This document shows positions 17,369 through 25,741 of a DNA stretch of 64,000 bases, one piece after another. Below the pieces are notes generated by a model, which saw only the letters and a program-made list of their open reading frames with translations, did no database searches and was not told the origin of the DNA. Source of the stretch: Deltaproteobacteria bacterium (GTDB lineage Bacteria; Desulfobacterota; Desulfuromonadia; Geobacterales; Geobacteraceae); the NCBI GenBank assembly GCA_021848385.1, contig JAJZUQ010000005.1, positions 1 through 64,000 of the forward strand, written 5' to 3'. The position numbers and the translations under genes are program-made. Positions within the stretch are counted from its first letter, which is position 1; the number at the start of each line of letters is the position of its first letter.

Positions 17369-17717
17369 GTCGTCCCTCTCTCAACAAGTGAGGTGCAAAA
17401 AAACCTATAGTACCAAACATCATGGAAAATAAAAATAGGTTAGTTCCCACGCGTCGAGAAGGGAACGGCGCGGGATGTCCGGATTACACCGGCACCGATT
17501 GGCGAAATGACGGAATATATTAGAATCGGCTGAATATGGGTGGACGGGTCGATGTGGCGAATTCCGCGTGATTGCATGGCCGGTGTGGCCGTGCTGGCCC
17601 GGTCGATTTACGTACCTGACGATAGGAAAGCAAAATGTACGCCGAATTGGTGGGGAATATGCGGGGATGTTGCCCCCGGAGACGTACCGGCCGGTACGAC
17701 TCCGGGGAGAGCGGATA
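17369..17717 (-). other. Intergenic region between phoU and the DUF4388 gene
   Basis: The 349-bp gap lies downstream of phoU and upstream of the DUF4388 gene, both on the minus strand. It should hold the promoter for the latter. The only strong structure is a 34-bp near-perfect palindrome at 17674-17707 (separate entry). The part nearest the DUF4388 gene is AT-rich. No gene was seen. Confidence 0.4.
17674..17707 (-). terminator. Strong hairpin after phoU, without a T tract
   Basis: CCCCGGAG and ACGTACCGG on one side pair with CCGGTACG and CTCCGGGG on the other, with one mismatched pair. It begins 10 bases after the phoU stop. There is no run of Ts, so it may act as an mRNA-stabilising 3' end or a bidirectional Rho-assisted terminator. 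Confidence 0.5.
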
Positions 17718-18389
17718 TCAGGCGATGGTGTGGCGGATGTCCTTCCCTTTGACCATGAAGATGACCATCTCCGCCACGTTGGTGGCGTGATCGGCGATGC
17801 GCTCGATGCACTTGGAGACATGGTTCACCTTGATGGCCCGGGAGATGGTTGACGGGTCCTCGATCATGAAGGTGAGGAGCTCCCGCTGGATCTGTTCGTT
17901 CAACTGGTCCACGAACTCATCGTCCTTGCAGACCTTCACGGCAAGTTCATCGTCCCCCCTGACGAAGGAGTCCAGGGCCTCCTTGACCATCCCTATGGCA
18001 TAGTGGGCCATGCGGGGCATGTCGATGTAGGGCTTGAGGGGGGGCTCGGCGTTCAGCTCCCGTGCCCGTTTGGCGATGGCGGCACACTGGTCGCCGATCC
18101 TCTCCAGGTCGGTGACGATCTTGAAGGCGAGGGTGATGAAGCGGAGGTCGCGGCCGGCCGGCTGGCGCCGCGCCAGCACCTCCAGGCAGTGGTCGTCGAT
18201 CTCCATCTCCAGGGAGTTGATCTCGTGGTCGAAGGCGATGGTCCTCTCGGCCAGCGCCGTGTCCCGCTCTTCAAGGGCCTTCATGGCGTTGACGAGCATC
18301 ACCTCGACCTTGCCCCCCATCTCCAGGAGCTTCTCCCGGATTATGTTGAGTTCCGCGTCGTACTGTTTGCTGAAATGTTCCCGTTCCAT
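17718..18389 (-). CDS. phoU: Phosphate transport system regulator PhoU
   Basis: The 223-residue cytoplasmic protein is built of two repeated three-helix PhoU domains, each with the metal-binding E/D-x-x-x-D motif (DQCAAIAKRA in the first, ERIADHATNVAEM in the second). PhoU connects the PstSCAB transporter to the PhoR kinase and keeps it off when phosphate is plentiful. It begins MEREHFSKQYDAELNIIREKL, typical for the family. It is the last gene of the pst cluster, separated from pstB by about 150 bases containing two heptamer arrays. Confidence 0.96.
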   Translation of the reverse strand: MEREHFSKQYDAELNIIREKLLEMGGKVEVMLVNAMKALEERDTALAERTIAFDHEINSLEMEIDDHCLEVLARRQPAGRDLRFITLAFKIVTDLERIGDQCAAIAKRARELNAEPPLKPYIDMPRMAHYAIGMVKEALDSFVRGDDELAVKVCKDDEFVDQLNEQIQRELLTFMIEDPSTISRAIKVNHVSKCIERIADHATNVAEMVIFMVKGKDIRHTIA

Positions 18390-18399
18390 GTATAACCTC

Positions 18400-18427
18400 G
18401 TGATTAGGGACTGGGGACTGGGGACTG
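18400..18427 (-). repeat. Heptamer array (GGGACTG) upstream of phoU
   Basis: Three exact GGGACTG units at 18407-18427, preceded in phase by GTGATTA. The array lies 10 bases before the phoU start, in its 5' leader, just upstream of the likely ribosome binding site. Confidence 0.7.
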
Positions 18428-18482
18428 GTAAAAACCGAAACCCCTATCTCTTCTCCCGCGCTTTCCATAAGTATTAGTAGTT

Positions 18483-18538
18483 GATTGCTGGCAGTTGGCT
18501 GTGGCTGTTGGTCACTAGTCACCAGTCCCTAGTCCCCG
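18483..18538 (-). repeat. Degenerate heptamer array next to the pstB stop
   Basis: Eight successive 7-base units can be laid in phase, drifting from GATTGCT and GGCAGTT through GTCACTA and GTCACCA to GTCCCTA and GTCCCCG. Neighbouring units resemble each other more than distant ones. The array ends three bases before the pstB stop codon. Confidence 0.6.
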
Positions 18539-18541
18539 CTT

Positions 18542-19300
18542 TTACCCGAATCTTCCGGTAATGTAATCCTCGGTCTGTTTTTTGTCCGGGGTAGTGAAGA
18601 GTTTCTTCGTGACGCCGCATTCGATCAGTTCACCCAGGTAAAAGAAGGCGGTAACGTCGGAAACCCGGGCGGCTTGCTGCATGTTATGGGTGACGATGAT
18701 GATGGTGTACCGCTCCTTCAGCTCCTCGATCAGTTCCTCGATCTTGAGGGTGGAGAGCGGGTCGAGGGCCGAGGCTGGCTCGTCCATCAGGATCACCTCC
18801 GGCCGGACGGCGATGGTGCGGGCGATGCAGAGCCGTTGCTGCTGCCCCCCCGAAAGCTCCATGGCGTTGCTCTTCAGGCGGTCCTTTACCTCATCCCAGA
18901 GAGCGACCCGCTGCAGGCTCGATTCGACTATCTCGTCGGCCTCGTCGCGCCGCGTGCGGCCGTTCAGTTTGTAGCCGGCAATTACATTATCATAGATCGA
19001 CATGGCAGGGAAGGGGTTTGGCTTCTGAAACACCATGCCGATCTTGCGCCGGATGGCGACCGGGTCAATCCCCCGCCCGTAGATGTCGGTGTCGTCGAGA
19101 AGTATCCGGCCGGAAACCTGGGCACCGGGTGTCATATCGTGCATCCGGTTGATGGCGCGCAGGACCGTGGACTTGCCGCAGCCGGAGGGGCCGATGATGG
19201 CGGTGACGCTGTTGGCGGGGAAGTCGATATCGACCCCCTTGACCGCGTGAGTGCCGCCGAAGTGGACGTTCAGATCGTCGAGTTTAACTTTGCTGTTCAT
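18542..19300 (-). CDS. pstB: Phosphate ABC transporter ATP-binding protein PstB
   Basis: I use ATG 19300 ([20 protein letters not shown]), which has GAGG upstream, giving 252 residues; the longer frame to 19342 has no site. Walker A is GPSGCGKST, the signature motif is LSGGQQQRL, Walker B is [13 protein letters not shown], and the switch histidine is in [13 protein letters not shown]. It powers high-affinity phosphate uptake with PstA and PstC. The gene follows pstA by 57 bases and is followed by phoU. Confidence 0.97.
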   Translation of the reverse strand: MNSKVKLDDLNVHFGGTHAVKGVDIDFPANSVTAIIGPSGCGKSTVLRAINRMHDMTPGAQVSGRILLDDTDIYGRGIDPVAIRRKIGMVFQKPNPFPAMSIYDNVIAGYKLNGRTRRDEADEIVESSLQRVALWDEVKDRLKSNAMELSGGQQQRLCIARTIAVRPEVILMDEPASALDPLSTLKIEELIEELKERYTIIIVTHNMQQAARVSDVTAFFYLGELIECGVTKKLFTTPDKKQTEDYITGRFG

Positions 19301-19357
19301 GGAAACCTCATAAAGTGCAGAAGTGCGGAAGGTTTGAAGCACGGAAGGAGAACCGTG

Positions 19358-20248
19358 CTAATTCTTATGCCCGGTCCTGCCGAAATACCGCGCCGTCAAG
19401 CTCAGGGCGAACATGGTGACGACGAGCACCAGGGCGCCGGCCCAGGCCAGCCGGTGCCAGTCTTCGTAGGGAGATATGGCGAAGTTGAAAATCTGGAGCG
19501 GCAGCGCCGCAATCGGCTGGGTGAGGCTACTGCTCCAGAACTGGTTGCCCAGGGCCGTGAAGAGGAGCGGCGCCGTTTCGCCGGCCACCCGGGCGATGGC
19601 CAGCAGGATGCCGGTCAGTACCCCGGTCAGGGCGCTCCTGAGCGTCACCTTGAGGGTGGTACGCCAGAGGGGGACCCCCAAGGCCAGGGACGCCTCCCGC
19701 AGGGAGGTGGGGACCATTTTCAGCTGTTCCTCGGTTGTCCTGAGCACGATGGGTATCATGATGAGGGCGAGGGCGAAGGCGCCGGCCAGGGCGGAAAACC
19801 CCTTCATCGGCACCACCAGCATGCTGTAGGCAACCATGCCGGTAATGATGGACGGTATGCCGGAGAGAACGTCGGCACAAAAGCGAATCACCGTCGAGAT
19901 GCGGGAGCCACCGTATTCGGAGAGATAGATGGCGCCGAAGATACCGACCGGGATTCCCATGAGGGAGGCCATGCCGATGAGGACCAGGGAGCCGAACATG
20001 CCGTTGGCCATCCCGCCTCCCGCTTCACCGGTCGGTTGCGGGATATGGATGAAGAAATCGAGACTGATGGAGCTTATCCCCATTTTCACGATATGGACGA
20101 ATATGAGACCGAGGGGGAAGAGGACCGCGAGCAGCGCCCCTCCCATCAGGATGGTCATGAGGCTATTCTTTGCGTGGCGCAGGGGAAGCGAGCGCATGTT
20201 GTTTGTTTGCTCCACGGCGGGTTGGCTGGTAGATGTCATTGAGCTCAT
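19358..20248 (-). CDS. pstA: Phosphate ABC transporter permease PstA
   Basis: The 296-residue protein has six predicted membrane helices and the permease loop EASLALGVPLWRTTLKVTLRSA that contacts PstB. The N-terminus (MSSMTSTSQPAVEQTNNMRS) is hydrophilic and somewhat extended, so the true start could be one of the internal methionines. It overlaps the end of pstC by four bases, so translation is coupled and the two form the heterodimeric channel. Confidence 0.96.
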   Translation of the reverse strand: MSSMTSTSQPAVEQTNNMRSLPLRHAKNSLMTILMGGALLAVLFPLGLIFVHIVKMGISSISLDFFIHIPQPTGEAGGGMANGMFGSLVLIGMASLMGIPVGIFGAIYLSEYGGSRISTVIRFCADVLSGIPSIITGMVAYSMLVVPMKGFSALAGAFALALIMIPIVLRTTEEQLKMVPTSLREASLALGVPLWRTTLKVTLRSALTGVLTGILLAIARVAGETAPLLFTALGNQFWSSSLTQPIAALPLQIFNFAISPYEDWHRLAWAGALVLVVTMFALSLTARYFGRTGHKN

Positions 20249-21207
20249 AGTTTCGCACCCCGTGCCGCCCCGCGGCTCATACTCCAGAGAAGCAACCGCG
20301 CCAGGGCGTTGATGATCAGGGTGATGACCAGCAGGAGCAGGCCGATGTGCATGAGCGCCGCACTGTGGAGGGGGGAGGATGCCTCGGCGAATTCGTTGGC
20401 GATGACGCTCGGCATGGTATAGGCGGGGCTGAAGAGCGACAGGGAAATCTGCGGATTGTTGCCGATCACCATGGTCACCGCCATGGTCTCGCCGACGGCT
20501 CTCCCCAGACCGAGGATAATGGCGCCGAGGATGCCGGATTTGCCGTAGGGGAGGACGGCCATTCTGGTCATCTCCCAGCGGGTTGCCCCCAGGGCGATAG
20601 CGGCTTCACGCTGGCTGCGGGGAACGGCCGTCAGCACCTCCTTGGTGATGGATGTTATGATCGGCACCACCATAATGACAAGAATCAATACTCCGGCTAG
20701 CATGCTCACGCCGTAGGCAGGACCATCAAAGAAGGGGAGGAATCCGAGATATTTCTGCAGGAATGGCTGAGCGCTCTGCTGCAGCCAGGGGGTCATGATA
20801 AGAATGCCCCAGAGGCCGTAGATGACGCTCGGTATGGCGGCCAGCAGTTCGACCAGCGAGGCGGCAAACCCGCCGAGACGCCGAGGTGCGATCTCCGTTA
20901 TGAACAGGGCGGTACCGACGGCAAGTGGGGTGGCGATGAGGAGCGCCAGGACGGAAGAGACCACCGATCCGTAGATGAACGGCAGCGCGCCGAAATCTCC
21001 CTGGACGGCATCCCAATCCATGCCGGTAATGAAATGACTGCCAAATTTCCTGATAGAAGGGAGGCTTTGGGAAACCATTTCGTAGAGCATCAGCATCAGA
21101 ATCACGAGGATGCTGAAGGCGAACAGGACGGTCATGGCCTTGAAGATGAAGTCGCCGGACAACCCTTTTTCAATTTTCCATCGATGTGATGCCGTGACAT
21201 CGGACAC
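20245..21207 (-). CDS. pstC: Phosphate ABC transporter permease PstC
   Basis: The 320-residue inner-membrane permease has about six helices, a periplasmic region with FGSHFITGMDWDAVQGDFGALPFIYG, and the ATPase-contact loop EAAIALGATRWEMTRMAVLPYG. It starts MSDVTASHRWKIEKGLSGDF, with AGGAGG nearby. It is the first gene after a strong intrinsic terminator that separates it from pstS, so its expression is probably lower than that of pstS. Confidence 0.96.
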   Translation of the reverse strand: MSDVTASHRWKIEKGLSGDFIFKAMTVLFAFSILVILMLMLYEMVSQSLPSIRKFGSHFITGMDWDAVQGDFGALPFIYGSVVSSVLALLIATPLAVGTALFITEIAPRRLGGFAASLVELLAAIPSVIYGLWGILIMTPWLQQSAQPFLQKYLGFLPFFDGPAYGVSMLAGVLILVIMVVPIITSITKEVLTAVPRSQREAAIALGATRWEMTRMAVLPYGKSGILGAIILGLGRAVGETMAVTMVIGNNPQISLSLFSPAYTMPSVIANEFAEASSPLHSAALMHIGLLLLVITLIINALARLLLWSMSRGAARGAKL

Positions 21208-21340
21208 GGTATCCTCCTGAGCGGCTTGGTTGAGATCTGTCTGCTGCGCCTGGCTGTACGCCGTGCAGCTCGAATGTCCGGTGCCGCCGTTTCATTTGTA
21301 GCAGATTCCTGATCCGGTTGTAACGATTGCCGGGGTAGTA

Positions 21341-21384
21341 AAAAAGCCCGGCCGGGCGAAGGGGGCTGCACGCCGGCCGGGCTG
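21341..21384 (-). terminator. Intrinsic terminator between pstS and pstC
   Basis: Read on the minus strand, AGCCCGGCCGG (21374-21384) pairs perfectly with CCGGCCGGGCT (21346-21356) and is followed by six Ts. It begins about 18 bases after the pstS stop. It should end most pstS transcripts and allow limited readthrough into pstC-pstA-pstB-phoU. Confidence 0.85.
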
Positions 21385-21402
21385 AATCACAAAGCAATCA
21401 CG

Positions 21403-22434
21403 TTAATATTTGATGGTCTTGATGGTTTTGGACACCATCTTCTTTACGTTTTCCGGCAGCGGTGCATAGAGGAGGGCACTGGCCATCTTCTGTCCCTTTG
21501 CCAGCTCCCAGTTGAGGAATTCCACCAGCTTCTTCCCTTTGACCTTGTCCTTCTGCTGTTCGTAGACCAAAAGCCAGGTGAAACCGGCGATGGGATAGGC
21601 GTCCTTGCCCGGCTGGTTCACGAGCGAGATGCGGTAGTCGGCCGGCATGTGCTTGGCGGCGCCTGCCGCGGCGGCGCTGGTGGACTTGATGGAGGGCTCG
21701 ACCCAGTGGCCGCTCTTGTTTTTCAGGGTGGCGAAGGGAAGCCTGTTCTCAAACGCGTAGGCAAGTTCCACGTAGCCGATGGAGTACTTGGTGTTCTTCA
21801 CCTGACCGGCGACCCCTTCGTTACCCTTGCCGCCAAGGCCGATCGGCCACTTGACTGAGGTGCCCTTGCCGACTTTCTTAGTCCATTCGGCGCTCACGCC
21901 GGAGAGGAAGTCGGTGAAGATGTTGGTGGTGCCGCTCCCGTCGGAGCGGTGGACGACGACGATCGGCTGGTTGGGGAGACTGACACCCTTGTTGTCGGCA
22001 ACGATGCGCGGGTCGTTCCACCTGGTGATCCTGCCGAGATAGATATCGGCCACGTCTTCGGACTTGAGCTTGAGTCCTTTCGAAATCCCGGGGATGTTGT
22101 AGGTCACCACAACGGCTCCCATGACGGTCGGGATGTGAATGAGCTTGCCGGGGGCGGCTTTCAGCTGCGCGTCGGAGAGGAAGGCGTCGGAAGCGCCGAA
22201 GTCGACGGTCTGGGCGGTGATCTGCTTGATGCCGCCCCCTGAGCCGATGGACTGGTAGTTGAATTTCACACTGGGGTCGACCTTGGCGTACTCGCTGAAC
22301 CATTTGGAATAGATGGGGTAGGGGAAGGTTGCGCCTGCGCCGTTGATGAGGGTTGCGGCCGAGGCCTGACCCGCTACTGCGGCTGTTGCCATGATGGCCA
22401 GGGCAAGCAGGCTCTTGCGGACATTCTTGAACAT
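21403..22434 (-). CDS. pstS: Phosphate-binding periplasmic protein PstS
   Basis: The start MFKNVRKSLLALAIMATAAVA at 22434 has AAGGAG eight bases upstream; an ATG six bases earlier is too close to the site. The 343-residue protein has a signal peptide cleaved after QASA. The mature protein begins ATLINGAGATFPYPIYSKWF. Phosphate-binding motifs include NYQSIGSGGGIKQ and VVHRSDGSGTTNIFTDFL. It delivers phosphate to PstCAB. A PHO-box-like site lies about 60 bases upstream, so it is probably induced by PhoB on phosphate limitation. Confidence 0.97.
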   Translation of the reverse strand: MFKNVRKSLLALAIMATAAVAGQASAATLINGAGATFPYPIYSKWFSEYAKVDPSVKFNYQSIGSGGGIKQITAQTVDFGASDAFLSDAQLKAAPGKLIHIPTVMGAVVVTYNIPGISKGLKLKSEDVADIYLGRITRWNDPRIVADNKGVSLPNQPIVVVHRSDGSGTTNIFTDFLSGVSAEWTKKVGKGTSVKWPIGLGGKGNEGVAGQVKNTKYSIGYVELAYAFENRLPFATLKNKSGHWVEPSIKSTSAAAAGAAKHMPADYRISLVNQPGKDAYPIAGFTWLLVYEQQKDKVKGKKLVEFLNWELAKGQKMASALLYAPLPENVKKMVSKTIKTIKY

Positions 22435-22491
22435 GTGCATGTCTCCTTCTGTCGGTTGTTGTTTCTCTGGGGGTATATTACCCATATCAAT

Positions 22492-22521
22492 GTTACAGTT
22501 GTGTCACGGTTTGCTGAACAG
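22492..22521 (-). promoter_or_regulatory. PHO box upstream of pstS
   Basis: On the minus strand, CCGTGAC and CTGTAAC are direct 7-base repeats separated by ACAA, exactly the 11-base phase of PhoB half-sites. A third, weaker CTGTTCA lies 12 bases before. The same CCGTrAC-ACAA-CTGyAAC pattern is found before phoB. Confidence 0.75.
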
Positions 22522-22551
22522 TAGGCAAATTTCCCGAGCGTCAGAACAGCG

Positions 22552-22989
22552 CTAGAATTCTTCCCGGGCCCGGCGTGGCGAGAAGCGGACGGCGATGATC
22601 CTGACCAGGGCAAGGGAAAGGACAAGTACGATAACCATGGCGAGTTGCTGCCATCCCATGTCACGGTACCAGAACGCCATTACCTCGGTGAGGACGGTGA
22701 CGATGACCGTATCGATTATATAAGTCACCTTGACACGTCCCTCGGAGAAATAGGCCAGGGCCGTCCGGAGCACCTCCACCAGCGCCATGACCGTCAGGAT
22801 ATCCACGAGAATGGTCCGGAATGCACCGTGAAAATCGGCCAAAAGGACCTTTCGCAGGTCGTAAAAGGTGTAGAGGGTTCCAGCCAGTATTGCTGCAAGT
22901 ATAGCAATAATAAGCAGACTCAGCAGTGCCCGGGCCGAAATTTCGAAAAATCGCGTCAGCTTCAGATCGATGACTTCTTCTTTCCACAT
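22552..22989 (-). CDS. PsiE-like phosphate-starvation-inducible membrane protein
   Basis: The 145-residue protein has four predicted membrane helices (SARALLSLLIIAILAAILAGT, TILVDILTVMALVEVLRTAL, YIIDTVIVTVLTEVMAFWY and LAMVIVLVLSLALVRIIAV). The LVDILTVMALVEVLRTA region is typical of the PsiE family. The biochemical role of PsiE is unknown. A PHO-box-like site 40-60 bases upstream and its position directly beside pstS both support phosphate regulation. GGAGG stands nine bases upstream of the ATG. Confidence 0.8.
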   Translation of the reverse strand: MWKEEVIDLKLTRFFEISARALLSLLIIAILAAILAGTLYTFYDLRKVLLADFHGAFRTILVDILTVMALVEVLRTALAYFSEGRVKVTYIIDTVIVTVLTEVMAFWYRDMGWQQLAMVIVLVLSLALVRIIAVRFSPRRAREEF

Positions 22990-23031
22990 GGTGTTCCTCC
23001 CTGTTCGCGGGTGTCACTCTAGGCCACCCGT

Positions 23032-23049
23032 GTTACAGTTCTGTTAAAC
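23032..23049 (-). promoter_or_regulatory. PHO box upstream of the PsiE-like gene
   Basis: On the minus strand, GTTTAAC-AGAA-CTGTAAC shows two 7-base half-sites with a 4-base spacer. It lies 43-60 bases before the ATG, where PhoB would replace -35 contacts. Confidence 0.7.
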
Positions 23050-23137
23050 GGCGGTCAGGATTGGGAAAAGATTGATGTCGGTCGGTGTTATGAAGTATGC
23101 TCGTTCCAGGTAGTCATCCGCACGGTCGAGGTTTGTC

Positions 23138-23728
23138 ATGGAAAACGTATTCAGGCATTTCAAGGGAAGATTTGTCACCGGACTGTTTGTCGTCATCCCG
23201 TTGGGGATAACTATTTTCATTCTGAAGTTCCTCTTCAACTTTGCAGACGGGATTCTCGGCCCGTATCTGGCACGGTTGTTCGAGCTTCTCACCAATAATC
23301 AGGGGTACATACCGGGTCTCGGGATGCTCTCCGGTGCCCTGATCATCTATCTGGCCGGCCTGCTGGCTACCAACATGCTCGGCACCCGCCTGATCCGCTG
23401 GTGGGATGCGCTCCTGGCGAGAATCCCGCTGGTAAATTCCATCTATACCTCAAGCAAGCAGCTGATCCAGGTATTCAAGGAAGGGAAGACCTCCTACCGG
23501 CGCGCGGTATTTGTCGAGTGGCCACGCAAGGGGGTCCGGGCGGTTGGTTTCGTTACCGCCGAGGTGGAACGGGACGGGGAACGACTGGTGGTGGTCTACG
23601 TGCCGACCATGCCCAATCCGACCTCCGGCTTCGCGCTCTTTTTCCGGGAGGAAGAGGTGATGGAGTGCGGCATGAGCGTGGAAGAGGCGGTGAAATTTGT
23701 CGTCTCCGGCGGTGTAGTCGTGGTGTAA
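23138..23728 (+). CDS. DUF502 family membrane protein
   Basis: The 196-residue protein has two membrane helices (TGLFVVIPLGITIFILKFLF and LSGALIIYLAGLLATNMLGT) followed by a C-terminal domain with PLVNSIYTSSKQLIQVF and VYVPTMPNPTSGFALF, all hallmarks of DUF502. Function is unknown in bacteria; related plant proteins are linked to membrane-protein complexes. It is transcribed away from the PsiE-like gene and stands alone. The start at 23138 (MENVFRHFKGRFVTG) has only a weak site. Confidence 0.85.
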   Translation: MENVFRHFKGRFVTGLFVVIPLGITIFILKFLFNFADGILGPYLARLFELLTNNQGYIPGLGMLSGALIIYLAGLLATNMLGTRLIRWWDALLARIPLVNSIYTSSKQLIQVFKEGKTSYRRAVFVEWPRKGVRAVGFVTAEVERDGERLVVVYVPTMPNPTSGFALFFREEEVMECGMSVEEAVKFVVSGGVVVV

Positions 23729-23802
23729 GTGGACCCCTTTGCACAACTGCGCGCAGCGGGTAAAATCTTCCTGGAAAGATCAGCCGGCAAAAGGTGGTGC
23801 CC

Positions 23803-24330
23803 ATGGGTATGGTGAAAATGGTGGGGGTGTTTGCACTCTGCACGGTTATGGCCGGTACAGTGACGGCAGTGGCCCAGCAGAAGGATGGACAGATCCGGGT
23901 CTTTTCGGTGGACAGGGGAGGGTACGTCATGACGGAGAAGGTGGTCAAGAGCGATGCCGAATGGCGCAGGCAGCTCACCCCCGAGCAGTTCAAGGTCGCC
24001 CGGAGAGCAGGGACCGAACCGGCCTACAGGAATGGGTACTGGAACAACCATGCAGAAGGGATCTACCGTTGTATCTGTTGTGATCTCGATCTGTTCAGCT
24101 CCCAGGCCAAGTACGAATCGGGGACCGGCTGGCCCAGCTTCTGGCAACCGGTAGCCCCGGAAAATATCCGCACCGTCGAGGACCGCTCCTTCTTCACACG
24201 CCGGACCGAGGTCGTCTGCGCCCGCTGCGACGCTCATTTGGGGCATGTCTTCTCCGACGGCCCCAAGCCGACAGGGCTTCGTTACTGTCTGAATTCGGCG
24301 GCACTTAAATTTATCCCGCGACAGAAGTAG
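23803..24330 (+). CDS. msrB: Peptide-methionine (R)-S-oxide reductase MsrB, exported
   Basis: MsrB reduces the R form of methionine sulfoxide in proteins. From ATG 23803 ([20 protein letters not shown]) the protein has 175 residues and begins with a signal peptide, so it probably works in the periplasm. The zinc site is CICC and CARC. Substrate motifs include [13 protein letters not shown] and [22 protein letters not shown], where the cysteine of RYCLN is the catalytic one. AAGGTGG precedes the start; a GTG at 23794 is an alternative. A terminator follows at 24438. Confidence 0.93.
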   Translation: MGMVKMVGVFALCTVMAGTVTAVAQQKDGQIRVFSVDRGGYVMTEKVVKSDAEWRRQLTPEQFKVARRAGTEPAYRNGYWNNHAEGIYRCICCDLDLFSSQAKYESGTGWPSFWQPVAPENIRTVEDRSFFTRRTEVVCARCDAHLGHVFSDGPKPTGLRYCLNSAALKFIPRQK

Positions 24331-24437
24331 GTGGAGCCGCAGGGGATCGGCTGATAGGGGCATCCGCAACGCCACGCCGTCATAATCCCGGGGATTGTGG
24401 GCCATATGGCGGGTCGAGGCCGTCGGGCAGATGATAG

Positions 24438-24477
24438 AAGCCACTGGGGAGCCTGTTCCCCCGGTGGCTTTTTTTTT
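24438..24477 (+). terminator. Intrinsic terminator after msrB
   Basis: AAGCCACTGGGG pairs with CCCCCGGTGGCTT, with one wobble and one bulged C, over an eight-base loop, and is followed by a run of Ts to 24477. Confidence 0.85.
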
Positions 24478-24541
24478 GCATGGTGAAAGGATTCAATGGC
24501 CTGATGGCTGCGCCGGGCGTTCGGACTGACAGGAGAGAAAC

Positions 24542-24985
24542 GTGACTAACATGGAAGGTGAGCGGGAATTTGCACGGGGAACGGCGGAACTCTCGGAAGG
24601 GAATGCCCTTGCTGCACTCGCCCATTTCGAAAAGGCGGTGCAGGTTGACCCCCAGCCACGGTACCTTTCCTATCTCGGTTACTGTATTGCCCTTCAGCGT
24701 GGCCAGGTGCAGAAGGGGATCGGTCTCTGCCGTCAGTCTATTGAGGAAGAACCGGGCATAGCGGATCATTACCTCAATCTGGGGCGGATTCTTATTCTCG
24801 CCGGCAACAAGGTGGAAGCGCTTGATGTCCTGCGGAAGGGGATAGCTGTCGCACCTCACCCGGAGATAGCATCCCTCCTCGAAACTATTGGAACCCGCAA
24901 GCCGCCGGTCATCGGTTTTCTGGGGCGGGATAACGTCCTCAACAAGCATCTCGGAATCCTTCTCGCCAGGCTGGGAATGAGATGA
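24542..24985 (+). CDS. Tetratricopeptide-repeat protein
   Basis: The 147-residue protein has about three TPR units (REFARGTAELSEGNALAALAHFEKA, then LSYLGYCIALQRGQVQKGIGLC, then HYLNLGRILILAGNKVEALDVLRKGI). The C-terminal stretch contains KPPVIGFLGRDNVLNKHLG, which is short and basic. It is probably a cytoplasmic scaffold, with no enzymatic motif. GTG at 24542 is favoured because AGGAGAG lies five bases upstream. It converges on endonuclease V. Confidence 0.8.
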   Translation: MTNMEGEREFARGTAELSEGNALAALAHFEKAVQVDPQPRYLSYLGYCIALQRGQVQKGIGLCRQSIEEEPGIADHYLNLGRILILAGNKVEALDVLRKGIAVAPHPEIASLLETIGTRKPPVIGFLGRDNVLNKHLGILLARLGMR

Positions 24986-25000
24986 CTGTCGCATCCGGCA

Positions 25001-25678
25001 TTACGCAGACGACGGTTCGCCAAGAGGGGGGAATTCCCGTTTTTTTATCCCGACCAGACGGTCCGCCTCCCGTTGGGGTTCGGGGAGCCGATACCGGGTG
25101 CAGCTGGCCAGGATGATTGCCACAGCTTCGTCAAGGGTAACGAGATGGCCGGGTGAGATGAAGAGCGGTTTGACTCCCTGCCTGGTCCGGAGGACGGCGC
25201 CGACGGTCCGTTCCCGGTAGGTGAGCAGGGTCCATGAGCCCCGGCTGTCAGAGGGCTCGTCGTAGGTGCCGACGAGACGGGACTTGGCGCTGCCGATGGT
25301 GGGACGGTCGAGCAGAACGCCGAGGAAGGTGGCAATGCCGATGCCGCGCGGATGGGCGATCCCCTGGCCATCGACGATGAACAGGTCGGGCAGGGTCGTG
25401 AGCCGGTTGATGGCTGCAAGGATGGCCGGCCCTTCCCTGAAGGAGAGGTAGCCGGGGATATAGGGGAAGGTAGTGGGGAGCGCCGCGACCGCATCCTCCC
25501 GGCAGGTCAGGGTCGGGTAGTCGTACACCACGGCTGCGGCCACCGTCTGTCCGTTAACGTAAGCCGCGTCGACCCCGCAGATGGTTGATGGCTTACGGGC
25601 AAGCGTCGTCAGGTTTACCCTGCCGACCATCTCTTCCTGGAGTCGTTTTGCGTCCGCTATGGTGGTTGGCCATTCCAT
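25001..25678 (-). CDS. nfi: Endonuclease V (deoxyinosine repair)
   Basis: Endonuclease V cuts DNA near deoxyinosine and other deaminated bases. The start MEWPTTIADAKRLQEEMVGR at 25678 has GGGAGG upstream and gives 225 residues. The catalytic acids are seen in TICGVDAAYVNG and LFIVDGQGIAHPRGIGIA. The wedge motif region is FPYIPGYLSFREGPAI. The family lysine lies in TIGSAKSRLVG. It is a lone gene between two plus-strand genes. Confidence 0.95.
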   Translation of the reverse strand: MEWPTTIADAKRLQEEMVGRVNLTTLARKPSTICGVDAAYVNGQTVAAAVVYDYPTLTCREDAVAALPTTFPYIPGYLSFREGPAILAAINRLTTLPDLFIVDGQGIAHPRGIGIATFLGVLLDRPTIGSAKSRLVGTYDEPSDSRGSWTLLTYRERTVGAVLRTRQGVKPLFISPGHLVTLDEAVAIILASCTRYRLPEPQREADRLVGIKKREFPPLGEPSSA

Positions 25679-25741
25679 CGATATCGTCCTCCCAACCGAT
25701 TGTAGACATGATTGTCTTTTTTTCAAGGATCAGCTGCATAT

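Noticed and set aside
18674-20242. Long plus-strand open frame (522 codons) opposite pstB/pstA
   Set aside because: It is antisense to two well-conserved pst genes; its composition is His/Gly/Asp-rich shadow coding with no family motif.
23803-24330. Possible selenocysteine in MsrB
   Set aside because: The catalytic position is an ordinary cysteine codon and there is no in-frame TGA.
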